This document shows positions 9,047 to 17,567 of a DNA stretch of 64,000 nucleotides, one piece after another. The stretch is taken from positions 124,001 through 188,000 of the forward strand of contig CANNCZ010000002.1 of assembly GCA_947503275.1 (NCBI GenBank), in the 5' to 3' direction. Position 1 is the first letter of the stretch; each line of letters begins with the position of its first letter. The position numbers were made by a program, and so were the translations under genes. The DNA is from an uncultured Erythrobacter sp. Lineage in GTDB: Bacteria > Pseudomonadota > Alphaproteobacteria > Sphingomonadales > Sphingomonadaceae. Below the pieces are notes generated by a model that saw nothing but the letters and a program-made list of their open reading frames with translations, was not told the DNA's origin and did no database searches.

Positions 9047-10018
9047 CTAAAACGTATAGCCAATCCCTAGCCCACCGATAAACTGGTTCGCACTGCCGCG
9101 CTCGCTCGTGAACGGAGTGTCCGCCGCATCGCCGACCAGCCGCGAATAGCCTGCGATCCCGTAGATATTCAGCCCACCATTCAATGCGTTGCCATCAAGG
9201 TCCACTGTCAGGATCGCGATGGTGCCAACCGAGTTCAGCCCGCCATCGGCGGTGAATTGCGCGAGGCCTGTCGCCGCGCTTTGTTCTGGTGACACGGAAT
9301 AATAATAGTCCGCAAAATCATCATCGACAAAGCTGGCATTGGCGCTCAGCTGCAAGGCTGCACCCCTACCGATGGGGGTGAAGTATCCCACGCTCGGTTC
9401 AATCAACATGCCATTATGCGCGCCCAGGATATCCCAGCGCACCTGTGTCGAAAAACTAACCCGGTCACGCGGCGAAAAGACGCCGGGGATGCTGACCCCG
9501 CCATTGATACCGACCTCAATGGCTGTTTCGAGTTCGCCTGCTAGCTCCACCACCTCATCTTCAATCTGATTCGCGCGGTCATTGCGAAACCGGAAGGATG
9601 GGCCGAGCGAAAATGTGGTCTTTGCCGGGCCGCGTGTGGGCCCTTGCGATAACAGGTCGAGGTTGAATCCGGGGCCATTCGGACTGATCCCAACCCCGCC
9701 CACGCGGCCGACAATCAGCGGCAGCGGGAATACGCGGTAATCGTCCGATCCTGAATAGCTTGGCACCAATCCAGCACCGATGCCGATTGTCGCCCATGTT
9801 TCGTCAAAGACAGGTTTGAAAGGAGGTCCACCCGGCGCGCCACCCCGTTCGTTGGCCTGCCCAACACCGGCAGGCGGTCCGCTTGGGCGCTCCTGCTGCG
9901 TCTCCGCCTCTGCGGTCTCTTCTGCACGCTCATCATTCTCATCAGACGCCATAGCGGGCGCGGCGATCGTGGCTGCGAGGAGAGCAAACAGCGATACGGT
10001 GGGGGTGGCTTTTGTCAT
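9047..10018 (-). CDS. MipA/OmpV family outer membrane protein
   Basis: A 323-residue outer membrane beta-barrel protein. A signal peptide (LFALLAATIAAPAMA) is followed by an acidic and Pro/Gly-rich linker of about 50 residues, then a barrel region with alternating strands and a C-terminal aromatic residue (LGIGYTF). The stretch IGAGLVPSYSGSDDYRVFPLPL is typical of MipA/OmpV proteins, which act as outer-membrane scaffolds or channels. It ends 22 nt from the convergent DUF2059-like gene and is divergent from crtY across 147 nt. Confidence 0.88.
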   Translation of the reverse strand: MTKATPTVSLFALLAATIAAPAMASDENDERAEETAEAETQQERPSGPPAGVGQANERGGAPGGPPFKPVFDETWATIGIGAGLVPSYSGSDDYRVFPLPLIVGRVGGVGISPNGPGFNLDLLSQGPTRGPAKTTFSLGPSFRFRNDRANQIEDEVVELAGELETAIEVGINGGVSIPGVFSPRDRVSFSTQVRWDILGAHNGMLIEPSVGYFTPIGRGAALQLSANASFVDDDFADYYYSVSPEQSAATGLAQFTADGGLNSVGTIAILTVDLDGNALNGGLNIYGIAGYSRLVGDAADTPFTSERGSANQFIGGLGIGYTF

Positions 10019-10165
10019 GCAATGCTATCCTTTGCGTCATTTACTATCGGCAGCGATAATCGTTTCCACCTTTCGCAAAGCTGGACCCTATCTGGACCTT
10101 TGGTGGCACCCTTGCTTTTGCTGCAATATTGCCCCTTTGCGCATGCTGCCCTACGGCATCGGTGA

Positions 10166-11386
10166 ATGAGCGATATTCAACTCGATTGCGTCATTGTTGG
10201 CGGCGGCCTTGCGGGCGGGTTGATCGCCCTTGCGCTCCACCGTGCGCGCCCCGAATTTCGCATCGCCGTGGTCGAAGCAGGCCGCACGATTGGCGGCAAT
10301 CACCGTTGGAGCTGGTTTGACAGCGACCTTGACGATGCGGGCCGCGCCTTGCTCGCTGGCTTTCGCCAGACCGGGTGGGACGCAGGCTATGACGTCGAAT
10401 TCCCAAAATATCGCAGGCGATTGAAGACCGCCTATCGCTCTATGGCATCTGCTGACTTCCACGAAGGTCTGGTGCGCGAATTGCCCGAAGGCGCAGTGAT
10501 GCTGGGCCGCAAAGCCACTTCACTTGATGCGCGGGGGGTCGATCTGGACAACGGCAACCGTCTCGATGCGCGAACCGTGATCGATTGCCGCAGTTTTCAA
10601 CCCAGCGAGCATCTGAACGGCGGATGGCAGGTCTTTCTGGGCCGCCATATGAAGTTGGAAGAGCCGCACGGGTTAGACCGCCCCGTCATCATGGACGCCA
10701 ATGTCGATCAACTCGCCCCGCACGGCAACGGCGCGGCGTACCGGTTCGTCTACACTCTGCCGCTGGGCGCGCATGATGTATTCGTCGAAGACACCTACTA
10801 CGCCGATGATCCCAAGCTGGACCGAAGTGCCCTATCATCGCGCATCGATCAATATGTCCACGCCAAGGGATGGAAGGACAGCGCGATTGTAGGCCACGAA
10901 GCAGGCGTTCTGCCCGTGCTGACGGGTGGAAACTTCGCCGCTTATCAGGACGAAATCCGCATTCCCGGGGTCGCAGCAGCGGGAGCACGCGGCGGTTTCA
11001 CTCACCCGCTTACCAGCTACACAATGTGCGTCGCGGTCGAAAACGCTTTGGTGATCGCCGAAGAAGCGGACCTTACCGGCGTTCAACTCGCTGCGATGTT
11101 CGATGCGCGCGCGCGTAGGCATTGGAGGCGCACGGGATATTATCGCCTGCTCGCCCGTTTCCTGTTCTTCGCAGCCAAGCCGGAGCGTCGGGTGAAAGTG
11201 TTCCAGCGTTTCTACAAATTGCGCGAAGGGTTGATCGAACGCTTCTATGCCGCCCGTTCGCGCCCATTTGATAAATTGCGCGTCCTGTGGGGCGAGCCGC
11301 CCGTACCTATACCCGCCGCTATGATCGCAATGTTCAAGCGCGGCGCCCCGCTAAAATCCGAAACGCAGACGGAGAAAAAGGCATGA
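10166..11386 (+). CDS. crtY: Lycopene beta-cyclase CrtY
   Basis: A 406-residue flavoprotein that cyclises both ends of lycopene to beta-ionone rings, giving beta-carotene at the cytoplasmic membrane. The N-terminal dinucleotide-binding motif VGGGLAGG is followed by the CrtY signature GGNHRWSWF. Length fits bacterial CrtY. It is the first gene of a tightly packed carotenoid operon, and its stop overlaps the crtI start (ATGA). The upstream 147 nt contain a direct repeat CTGGACC at about 10081 and 10092 that could be regulatory, but I see no recognised operator. The start codon has only a weak Shine-Dalgarno. Confidence 0.94.
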   Translation: MSDIQLDCVIVGGGLAGGLIALALHRARPEFRIAVVEAGRTIGGNHRWSWFDSDLDDAGRALLAGFRQTGWDAGYDVEFPKYRRRLKTAYRSMASADFHEGLVRELPEGAVMLGRKATSLDARGVDLDNGNRLDARTVIDCRSFQPSEHLNGGWQVFLGRHMKLEEPHGLDRPVIMDANVDQLAPHGNGAAYRFVYTLPLGAHDVFVEDTYYADDPKLDRSALSSRIDQYVHAKGWKDSAIVGHEAGVLPVLTGGNFAAYQDEIRIPGVAAAGARGGFTHPLTSYTMCVAVENALVIAEEADLTGVQLAAMFDARARRHWRRTGYYRLLARFLFFAAKPERRVKVFQRFYKLREGLIERFYAARSRPFDKLRVLWGEPPVPIPAAMIAMFKRGAPLKSETQTEKKA

Positions 11387-12972
11387 ATGCCAGCACGACC
11401 GATACCGCAAGTCTCGACCTCAACCCGACATTCAAGGGTGAGCGCGGCATCAACCCGGCCATGGCAGAACGATATACCGGCAAATCCGTTTGCGTGATCG
11501 GTGCAGGGTTCGGCGGCATGGCGCTGGCGCTGCGCCTGCAATCACATGGCATCGCGACCACCGTGGTCGAAGCACGCGACAAGCCCGGTGGCCGGGCGTA
11601 TTTCTGGGAAAAGGACGGCTTTACCTTCGATGCGGGCCCAACGGTCATCACCGATCCGCCCTGCCTCGAAGAGCTATGGCAATTGACCGGTCACGACATC
11701 GCCGAAGATGTTGAGCTGATGAAGGTCATGCCGTTTTACCGGTTGAACTGGCCCGACGGCACGAATTTCAATTACTCCAACGACGAAGAGGAATTGAACG
11801 CCGAAATCGCCAAGCTGAACCCAGATGACGTGGTCGGCTATCAACGCTTCCTGCAATATTCTCAGCGCGTTTATGAAGAAGGCTACCTCAAACTCGGCAC
11901 GGTCCCCTTCCTCGATTTCAAAACAATGTTGAAGGCCGCGCCTGCGCTCATCAAAGAGCAAGCATGGCGCAGCGTTTATTCGATGGTGTCGAGCTATATC
12001 GAGCATGAGAAACTGCGTGAGGCGTTCAGCTTTCACTCGCTGCTGGTCGGCGGCAATCCGATGAAGACATCCAGCATCTATGCGCTGATCCATAAGTTGG
12101 AGAAGGACGGCGGCGTCTGGTGGGCACGCGGCGGCACGAACCGCTTGATCGCGGGAATGGTGCGCCATTTTGAGCGGCTGGGCGGCACAATGCGCGTGGG
12201 CGATCCGGTGGTGCAAATCCATACTATGGGCAACCGCGCCGACGAGGTTGAGACCAAGTCCGGTTGGAAACAGCGCTTTGATGCGGTCGCGTCCAATGGC
12301 GACATCATGCACTCTTACAAGGACCTGCTATCGGACTCACCACGCGGTCCAAAAATGGCGAAATCTTTGAAGAAAAAGAGTTTTTCGCCCTCACTATTTG
12401 TGGTGCACTTTGGCTTGGAAGGGACATGGCCGGGCATTGCCCATCACATGATCCTGTTCGCGAACCGGTACAAAGAGTTGCTCACGGATATCTTCGACAA
12501 CGGCGTTCTGCCCGAAGACTTCGCAATCTACCTTCACCACCCCACTGTCACTGATCCCAGCATGGCACCTCCGGGAAAGAGTACGTTTTATGCGCTCGTC
12601 CCCGTCGCTCACATGGGCAAGATGCCGGTTGATTGGGATGAGGTCGGGCCGAAGCTGGAAAAGATGGTGCTCGACGAGATTGGCCGCCGGCTGATCCCTG
12701 ACATTCACGACCGGATCGTCACAAAATTCAGCTACGCCCCAAAGGACTTTCAACAAGACCTGAGCGCGCACATGGGCAGCGCGTTCAGCCTTGAACCGCT
12801 CCTTTGGCAAAGTGCCTATTTGCGCGGCCACAACCGCGATGATGAGATCAAAAACTTCTACCTCGTCGGCGCGGGCACCCATCCAGGCGCAGGCATTCCC
12901 GGCGTTGTCGGCAGCGCGAAAGCAACCGCTGGCATTGTGCTGGAGGATTTGGCGGTTAAGGCGACAGCGTGA
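11383..12972 (+). CDS. crtI: Phytoene desaturase CrtI
   Basis: A 529-residue FAD-dependent desaturase that converts phytoene to lycopene. The nucleotide-binding motif is IGAGFGGMALALRL, with KPGGRAY and FDAGPTVITDP downstream. The C-terminus has the conserved GAGTHPGAGIPGV signature of bacterial CrtI. The start at 11383 overlaps the crtY stop (ATGA) and follows GGAGAAAAAGG; the ORF-track start at 11287 lies inside crtY. Product specificity (three versus four desaturations) cannot be told, but a downstream beta-cyclase implies lycopene. Confidence 0.95.
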   Translation: MNASTTDTASLDLNPTFKGERGINPAMAERYTGKSVCVIGAGFGGMALALRLQSHGIATTVVEARDKPGGRAYFWEKDGFTFDAGPTVITDPPCLEELWQLTGHDIAEDVELMKVMPFYRLNWPDGTNFNYSNDEEELNAEIAKLNPDDVVGYQRFLQYSQRVYEEGYLKLGTVPFLDFKTMLKAAPALIKEQAWRSVYSMVSSYIEHEKLREAFSFHSLLVGGNPMKTSSIYALIHKLEKDGGVWWARGGTNRLIAGMVRHFERLGGTMRVGDPVVQIHTMGNRADEVETKSGWKQRFDAVASNGDIMHSYKDLLSDSPRGPKMAKSLKKKSFSPSLFVVHFGLEGTWPGIAHHMILFANRYKELLTDIFDNGVLPEDFAIYLHHPTVTDPSMAPPGKSTFYALVPVAHMGKMPVDWDEVGPKLEKMVLDEIGRRLIPDIHDRIVTKFSYAPKDFQQDLSAHMGSAFSLEPLLWQSAYLRGHNRDDEIKNFYLVGAGTHPGAGIPGVVGSAKATAGIVLEDLAVKATA

Positions 12973-13430
12973 CATTTCTGTTCGCATTGATTGCGCTGGA
13001 TCTTGCCGCAGCCGAGCTTCCAAAATCGGAACTGGTCCCTGCCGATCATGCTCATCACTGGGTGGAAATTGATCGGGAGATCAAGCGCAACGCCGAAGTC
13101 ATGCTGCTCGATATTGCCGAGCAACCGGACTACGCAAACGAAACAGGCACGTTTCCGACAGCCCTCTTGCGAGGCGCTGAAACCAAGAATGGCGGCGCCT
13201 TCTATTACGTGGACGTCAGAGTTGCGATTGATTGTGAGGCTTCACGAATGGCAATGGTCGCTCTGGCCGAACCTAAAATCGACGAAAATTGGCCAAAGGA
13301 ACCGAACGCCCGACTTGGAGAGTTTGGACCGTTAGTTGACGAGAATCATGACAGTGGCGATGAAAAAGTGCTGACCGCGATGTTCAAACATGTTTGTGGT
13401 CCAGAATGGAGTTACGAGTTCCCCCAATGA
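12969..13430 (+). CDS. Unknown protein within the carotenoid operon
   Basis: A 153-residue protein I do not recognise. It starts with GTG overlapping the crtI stop (GTGA) and ends overlapping the next gene (ATGA), so it is translated as part of the crt operon. The first 15 residues are hydrophobic (FLFALIALDLAAA) and could be a short signal or anchor. The remainder is acidic, with VDVRVAIDCE and a C-terminal KHVCGPEWSYEF. No catalytic motif is visible. Confidence 0.7.
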   Translation: MTFLFALIALDLAAAELPKSELVPADHAHHWVEIDREIKRNAEVMLLDIAEQPDYANETGTFPTALLRGAETKNGGAFYYVDVRVAIDCEASRMAMVALAEPKIDENWPKEPNARLGEFGPLVDENHDSGDEKVLTAMFKHVCGPEWSYEFPQ

Positions 13431-14008
13431 AACGTCTCGCTGTCTATTGCGGCTCCGCAACGCCTGAAGACCCGCGCTATATCGAGCTCGCGCGTGAAGT
13501 CGGCGCTGGATTGGCTCAGCGCGGCATTGGCGTTGTCTATGGCGGCGGCAGGCTCGGCCTGATGGGCGCGGTTGCGACTGGCGCTAAGGATGCAGGCGGC
13601 GAAGTGATCGGCGTGATCCCAGAGGCGTTGGTAAACTCCGAGGTTGCCAATCACAATTGCGATGAGCTGATTACCGTTTCAGGCATGCATGAGCGCAAGC
13701 AGCGTTTCACCGACCTGTCCGATGGCTTTGTCACTCTACCCGGCGGGGTCGGCACAATGGACGAATTATGGGAGGCGATGAGCTGGGCGCAGCTTGGCTA
13801 TCACTCAGACCCGGTCGGCCTGCTCAACGCGTTTGGATTTTATGACGATCTGATCGCGTTCAACGCGAAGATGGCTGAGGTCGGCTTTGTCCGCCCAGCG
13901 CATCAGAATATCCTGATCCACGCCGACAATTTGCCCGATCTTCTGGACAAGATGGCCGCCTATGAGCCGCATACGCCGATCTTTCGGATGAAGGCTGATG
14001 ACCTCTAA
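13427..14008 (+). CDS. LOG family protein (TIGR00730 Rossmann-fold nucleotide hydrolase)
   Basis: A 193-residue LOG-family protein. The family signatures are present: GGGRLGLMG near residue 42 and PGGVGTMDELWE near 105. Characterised members are phosphoribohydrolases acting on cytokinin nucleotides or on AMP; which substrate applies here is not shown. The start at 13427 overlaps the preceding stop (ATGA). The gene overlaps crtB by 11 nt, so it is physically locked into the carotenoid operon, with no obvious biochemical reason. Confidence 0.88.
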   Translation: MKRLAVYCGSATPEDPRYIELAREVGAGLAQRGIGVVYGGGRLGLMGAVATGAKDAGGEVIGVIPEALVNSEVANHNCDELITVSGMHERKQRFTDLSDGFVTLPGGVGTMDELWEAMSWAQLGYHSDPVGLLNAFGFYDDLIAFNAKMAEVGFVRPAHQNILIHADNLPDLLDKMAAYEPHTPIFRMKADDL

Positions 14009-14960
14009 TTTCGATGTCGAAACACGCGCGGCGCTGGTCAACCATGCGCATCAAGCGATCAAGTTCGGCTCGCAAAGCTTCTCGGCCGCGTCGCAATTGT
14101 TCGAATCCGAAACGCGAGAGCGCGCATGGCTGCTGTATGCTTGGTGCCGCCGGTGTGATGACATTGCCGACAACCAAGTGCTGGGTGGAGAGTTGGGGGA
14201 TCAATCCGATCTCGACGCCCGGCTTGCGCTGATCCGCAAACTCACTGCGCTTGCATTCGAAGGCAAGCCTACGGGCGATCCAGCTTTTGATGCGCTGGGC
14301 GTGGTCGCCGCCGAATGCGGGCTGACCCCTGCCATGGCCGAGGATGTGATTGAGGGGTTCGCGCTCGATGCGGAAGATTGGCGACCTCGGACAGAAGCGG
14401 ACATGATGCGCTATTGCTTTCACGTCGCGGGCGCGGTTGGGGTGATGATGGCGGTGGTGATGGGCGTTGACCCCGAAGACCGCGACACGCTCGACCGCGC
14501 AAACGATTTGGGCCTCGCATTTCAGCTCTCCAACATCGCGCGCGATATTGTCGAGGACGACGCTGCCGGGCGGTGTTACTTGCCGGTCGAATGGCTGGTC
14601 GAGCAGGATATCGAACCCGGCCAACACACCAAACCGCACCACCGCGAAGAGCTTGCCGAGATGGCCGCGCGCCTCGTTGCTCTTGTCGAAAAGCACGAAG
14701 CCGCCGCGCGTGTTGGCGCAGAACGCCTACCCTTCCGCAGCCGCTGGGCTGTGCTGTCGGCGGCGCGCATTTACGGCGCAATCGGGCGTAAGGTGAGGAA
14801 GCGCGGGACAGAGGCTTGGAACTCACGCACCTTCGTTCCGCGTTGGGAAAAGGCTCTTTACGGCGCGCGGGCGTTTCTCTCCGCCTTTATCAACCGCGAA
14901 AAGCACCCCGACGGCCCGATCACATGGGGCATTGCAGACTTCCGCCCCAAAGCGGCTTGA
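13998..14960 (+). CDS. crtB: Phytoene synthase CrtB
   Basis: A 320-residue squalene/phytoene synthase family enzyme that condenses two GGPP molecules into phytoene, the first committed carotenoid step. Both Asp-rich metal-binding motifs are present: RRCDDIADN and, after NIARDIVED, DDAAGRCYLP. Its ATG lies inside the end of the LOG gene. No crtE, crtZ or crtW is seen in the window, so GGPP supply and further modification must be encoded elsewhere. Confidence 0.94.
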   Translation: MTSNFDVETRAALVNHAHQAIKFGSQSFSAASQLFESETRERAWLLYAWCRRCDDIADNQVLGGELGDQSDLDARLALIRKLTALAFEGKPTGDPAFDALGVVAAECGLTPAMAEDVIEGFALDAEDWRPRTEADMMRYCFHVAGAVGVMMAVVMGVDPEDRDTLDRANDLGLAFQLSNIARDIVEDDAAGRCYLPVEWLVEQDIEPGQHTKPHHREELAEMAARLVALVEKHEAAARVGAERLPFRSRWAVLSAARIYGAIGRKVRKRGTEAWNSRTFVPRWEKALYGARAFLSAFINREKHPDGPITWGIADFRPKAA

Positions 14961-14993
14961 AGCGCGCGCGCTAGCGGCGTAGCGCTGTTGGCC

Positions 14994-15536
14994 ATGAGAG
15001 GTTTTCACACATTCTGCGCGTTCGCATTAGCGGCCATCTCCACCCCAGCCATTGCGGACAATCATGTCTCTGCCACAGAAAAAACAGCCTTGGACGAGGC
15101 CGAGGTTCGCCTGTCCGTTAACGCCTTCTTGCTCGCCATTTCCAGCGACGACAAAACCGACCTCGCCGATCATATGATCGGCGAAGCGATGATCTTTGTG
15201 CACAACCGGATGGACCCGGAAAATCCGCTTGTCGATAGTGTGCGGGTCGCGCAGCATCTGGAAAATTGGGCAACGCGCGACGCACGATACATCGAAGACA
15301 TGGCGATCACGACGGTACTGGTCGACGGGGATATGGCGCATGCATGGGGCCCCTATTCGTTTTCGGAGAACTATGAGCTGAGGCATTGCGGAATCAATTC
15401 CTTGAGCCTTGTGCGCAATGACGACGGCTGGAAGGTCGCCAACACCAGCTTCACAATGGAGCAGCCGAGTGAATGCGAACGGTTGGGGGTTCCGGGCTTC
15501 CCCGCTGAGGCAGCAAGCGATGGAGCGCCGCAATGA
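14994..15536 (+). CDS. Exported NTF2-like (SnoaL-type) protein
   Basis: A 180-residue protein with a signal peptide (CAFALAAISTPAIADN). The rest fits an NTF2-like cone fold: VNAFLLAISSDDKTDLADHMIGEAMIF, then strands such as AHAWGPYSF and GWKVANTSF. Family members range from isomerases to ligand binders, and no catalytic set can be assigned here. The start at 14994 (ATG) is preferred to the ORF-track TTG at 14988. Its stop overlaps the carboxylase start (ATGA), linking the carotenoid operon to the next two genes. Confidence 0.7.
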   Translation: MRGFHTFCAFALAAISTPAIADNHVSATEKTALDEAEVRLSVNAFLLAISSDDKTDLADHMIGEAMIFVHNRMDPENPLVDSVRVAQHLENWATRDARYIEDMAITTVLVDGDMAHAWGPYSFSENYELRHCGINSLSLVRNDDGWKVANTSFTMEQPSECERLGVPGFPAEAASDGAPQ

Positions 15537-17455
15537 TCAAAAAACTCCTCATCGCCAATCGCGGCGAGATTGCCTGCCGTATCATGCGCACCGCACGGCG
15601 CATGGGCATCGCTACCGTCGCGGTCTATTCCGACGCTGACGCCAAGGCACTCCACACCCGCACCGCAGACGAAGCGGTGCATATCGGCCCCTCGCCCGCT
15701 GCGGAAAGCTATTTGGTCGGCGAGAAGATCATCGCTGCTGCCAAAGATACCGGCGCCGAAGCGATCCACCCCGGCTATGGTTTTCTGTCGGAGAATGCCG
15801 ATTTTGCGCAATCCGTGATTGATGCAGGGCTGATTTGGGTCGGACCAAAGCCGGAGAGCATCCGCGCAATGGGGCTGAAAGACGCCGCCAAGGAACGCAT
15901 GATCGCCGCCGGTGTGCCGGTCACGCCCGGCTATCTGGGCGCGGATCAATCGGTAGAACGACTGTCGAAAGAGGCAGACGCAATCGGCTACCCGGTGCTG
16001 ATCAAGGCCGTCGCAGGCGGCGGCGGCAAAGGTATGCGCAAGGTTGATGCAGCTGAGAACTTCGCAGCCGACCTCGAAAGCTGCCGGCGTGAGGCCAAGG
16101 CCAGCTTTGGGAATGATGAGGTTCTGCTGGAAAAGTGGATCACCTCTCCGCGTCATATCGAGGTTCAAGTGTTTGGCGACAGCCACGGCAATGTCGTCCA
16201 TCTGTTTGAGCGCGACTGCTCTCTCCAACGCCGCCATCAAAAGGTGATCGAAGAGGCCCCCGCCCCCGGCATGGATGAGGCAACGCGCGAGGAAATTTGC
16301 GCCGCCGCCGTGCGCGCCGCCAAAGCGGTCGACTATGAGGGCGCAGGCACAATTGAGTTTATCGCGGATGCCAGCGAAGGCCTACGCGCAGACCGCATCT
16401 TTTTTATGGAGATGAACACCAGGCTTCAGGTTGAACACCCCGTCACCGAAGAGATCACCGGAGTGGACTTGGTGGAGTGGCAGCTGAGGGTCGCAAGCGG
16501 CGAACCGATCCCGGTGAAGCAGGAAGAGCTGTCGATCAACGGCTGGGCAATCGAAGCACGACTCTATGCGGAGGATCCGGCGAAGGGTTTCCTGCCGAGT
16601 ATTGGCAGACTGGACCGGTTCAATTTCCGCGCTTCGGGCGGAGGTGTCCGCTTCGACACTGGCGTAGAAGAGGGAGCAGAAATCTCCCCTTTTTACGATC
16701 CGATGATCGCGAAGGCCATTGCCCATGCAGGCACTCGTGCGCTTGCGATAGGCAAGTTGGGCCATATTCTCTCGGAAACCGAAATCTACCCGGTCAAAAA
16801 TAATGCGGGCTTCGTTGTCGCCCTACTCGAAGACGAAACATTTCTTGTTGGAGAAATGACAACGGGCCTGATCGCCGCACGAGGGGACGAGCTCATACCG
16901 GATCAAGATCCTTCGACAGACGCCTTCGATCTCGCTGCCTATCTTTTGGGTAAGGACTACACCTCTTCCCTTACGCCAGACTGCCAAGGCTTCAGGCTCA
17001 ACGCTCCGGCGCGAAACGCGATGGTGCTGGACCGTGGCGGTGAGCCACAACCTGTCCAAATTCCAAGCGAGTGGCCCAACGCTCTCACTGCGACGCGAGA
17101 TGGCTTTGCCGTGATGATCGCCGAAAGAGGAATCACTCATCGCATAGCCTTGTATGAGGCGCGCGGCACCGGCCACGCCTCAGTCGCAGATGGCGCGATC
17201 CTCGCGCCCATGCCGGGCAAAGTCATCGCGGTTGACGTCTCCGAGGGCGACGCGGTTACCGCTGGACAGCGCCTCATGGTACTCGAAGCGATGAAGATGG
17301 AGCATGCGCTCACGGCGCCCTTTGATGGGACGGTGACAGGGCTTGAAGCCTCTGAGGGCGGGCAGGTGCAGGTTGATGCGGTGCTTTGTATTGTCGAACC
17401 AAGCGTGGTGGAGCCTGCCACTTCCACCCCCTCTCCTTCAGGGGAGGGGCAGTGA
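15533..17455 (+). CDS. Acyl-CoA carboxylase alpha subunit (biotin carboxylase + BCCP)
   Basis: A 640-residue subunit of a PCC/MCC-type carboxylase. The biotin carboxylase part starts KKLLIANRGEIACR and has the ATP-grasp glycine loop GGGGKGMR and the MEMNTRLQVEHPVTE motif. A BCCP domain carries EAMKMEHA with the biotinylated Lys at 588. It carboxylates biotin with ATP and bicarbonate for the transferase encoded next. The acyl-CoA substrate is not evident. The biotin-Lys lies about 52 residues from the C-terminus, longer than the usual 35 or so. The extra tail (TSTPSPSGEGQ) is encoded partly by an inverted-repeat element. Confidence 0.9.
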   Translation: MIKKLLIANRGEIACRIMRTARRMGIATVAVYSDADAKALHTRTADEAVHIGPSPAAESYLVGEKIIAAAKDTGAEAIHPGYGFLSENADFAQSVIDAGLIWVGPKPESIRAMGLKDAAKERMIAAGVPVTPGYLGADQSVERLSKEADAIGYPVLIKAVAGGGGKGMRKVDAAENFAADLESCRREAKASFGNDEVLLEKWITSPRHIEVQVFGDSHGNVVHLFERDCSLQRRHQKVIEEAPAPGMDEATREEICAAAVRAAKAVDYEGAGTIEFIADASEGLRADRIFFMEMNTRLQVEHPVTEEITGVDLVEWQLRVASGEPIPVKQEELSINGWAIEARLYAEDPAKGFLPSIGRLDRFNFRASGGGVRFDTGVEEGAEISPFYDPMIAKAIAHAGTRALAIGKLGHILSETEIYPVKNNAGFVVALLEDETFLVGEMTTGLIAARGDELIPDQDPSTDAFDLAAYLLGKDYTSSLTPDCQGFRLNAPARNAMVLDRGGEPQPVQIPSEWPNALTATRDGFAVMIAERGITHRIALYEARGTGHASVADGAILAPMPGKVIAVDVSEGDAVTAGQRLMVLEAMKMEHALTAPFDGTVTGLEASEGGQVQVDAVLCIVEPSVVEPATSTPSPSGEGQ

Positions 17456-17560
17456 GACTTGGTGAGCAAAGCGAACCTAGTCGCAGCGGGGAGGGGCATC
17501 GCAGCGATCACATCGTGGGCCGCCCCTACCCCCTAACCCCCTCCCCTAAAGGAGAGGGGG
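17427..17560. repeat. Palindromic element with 23-bp arms between carboxylase genes
   Basis: Arms at 17427-17449 and 17538-17560 are reverse complements with one mismatch (core CTCTCCTT/AAGGAGAG flanked by C/G runs). They enclose 88 nt that contain a second, smaller G-rich/C-rich pair. It looks like a dispersed intergenic palindrome of the kind common in sphingomonad genomes. The left arm encodes the last residues of the alpha subunit; the right arm supplies AAAGGAG ahead of the next GTG start. Whether copies exist elsewhere cannot be seen here. Confidence 0.75.
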
Positions 17561-17567
17561 AACGCAC

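Noticed and set aside
10019-10165. PpsR/CrtJ-type light or redox operators before crtY
   Set aside because: No TGT-N12-ACA pair was found; only a short CTGGACC direct repeat is present.
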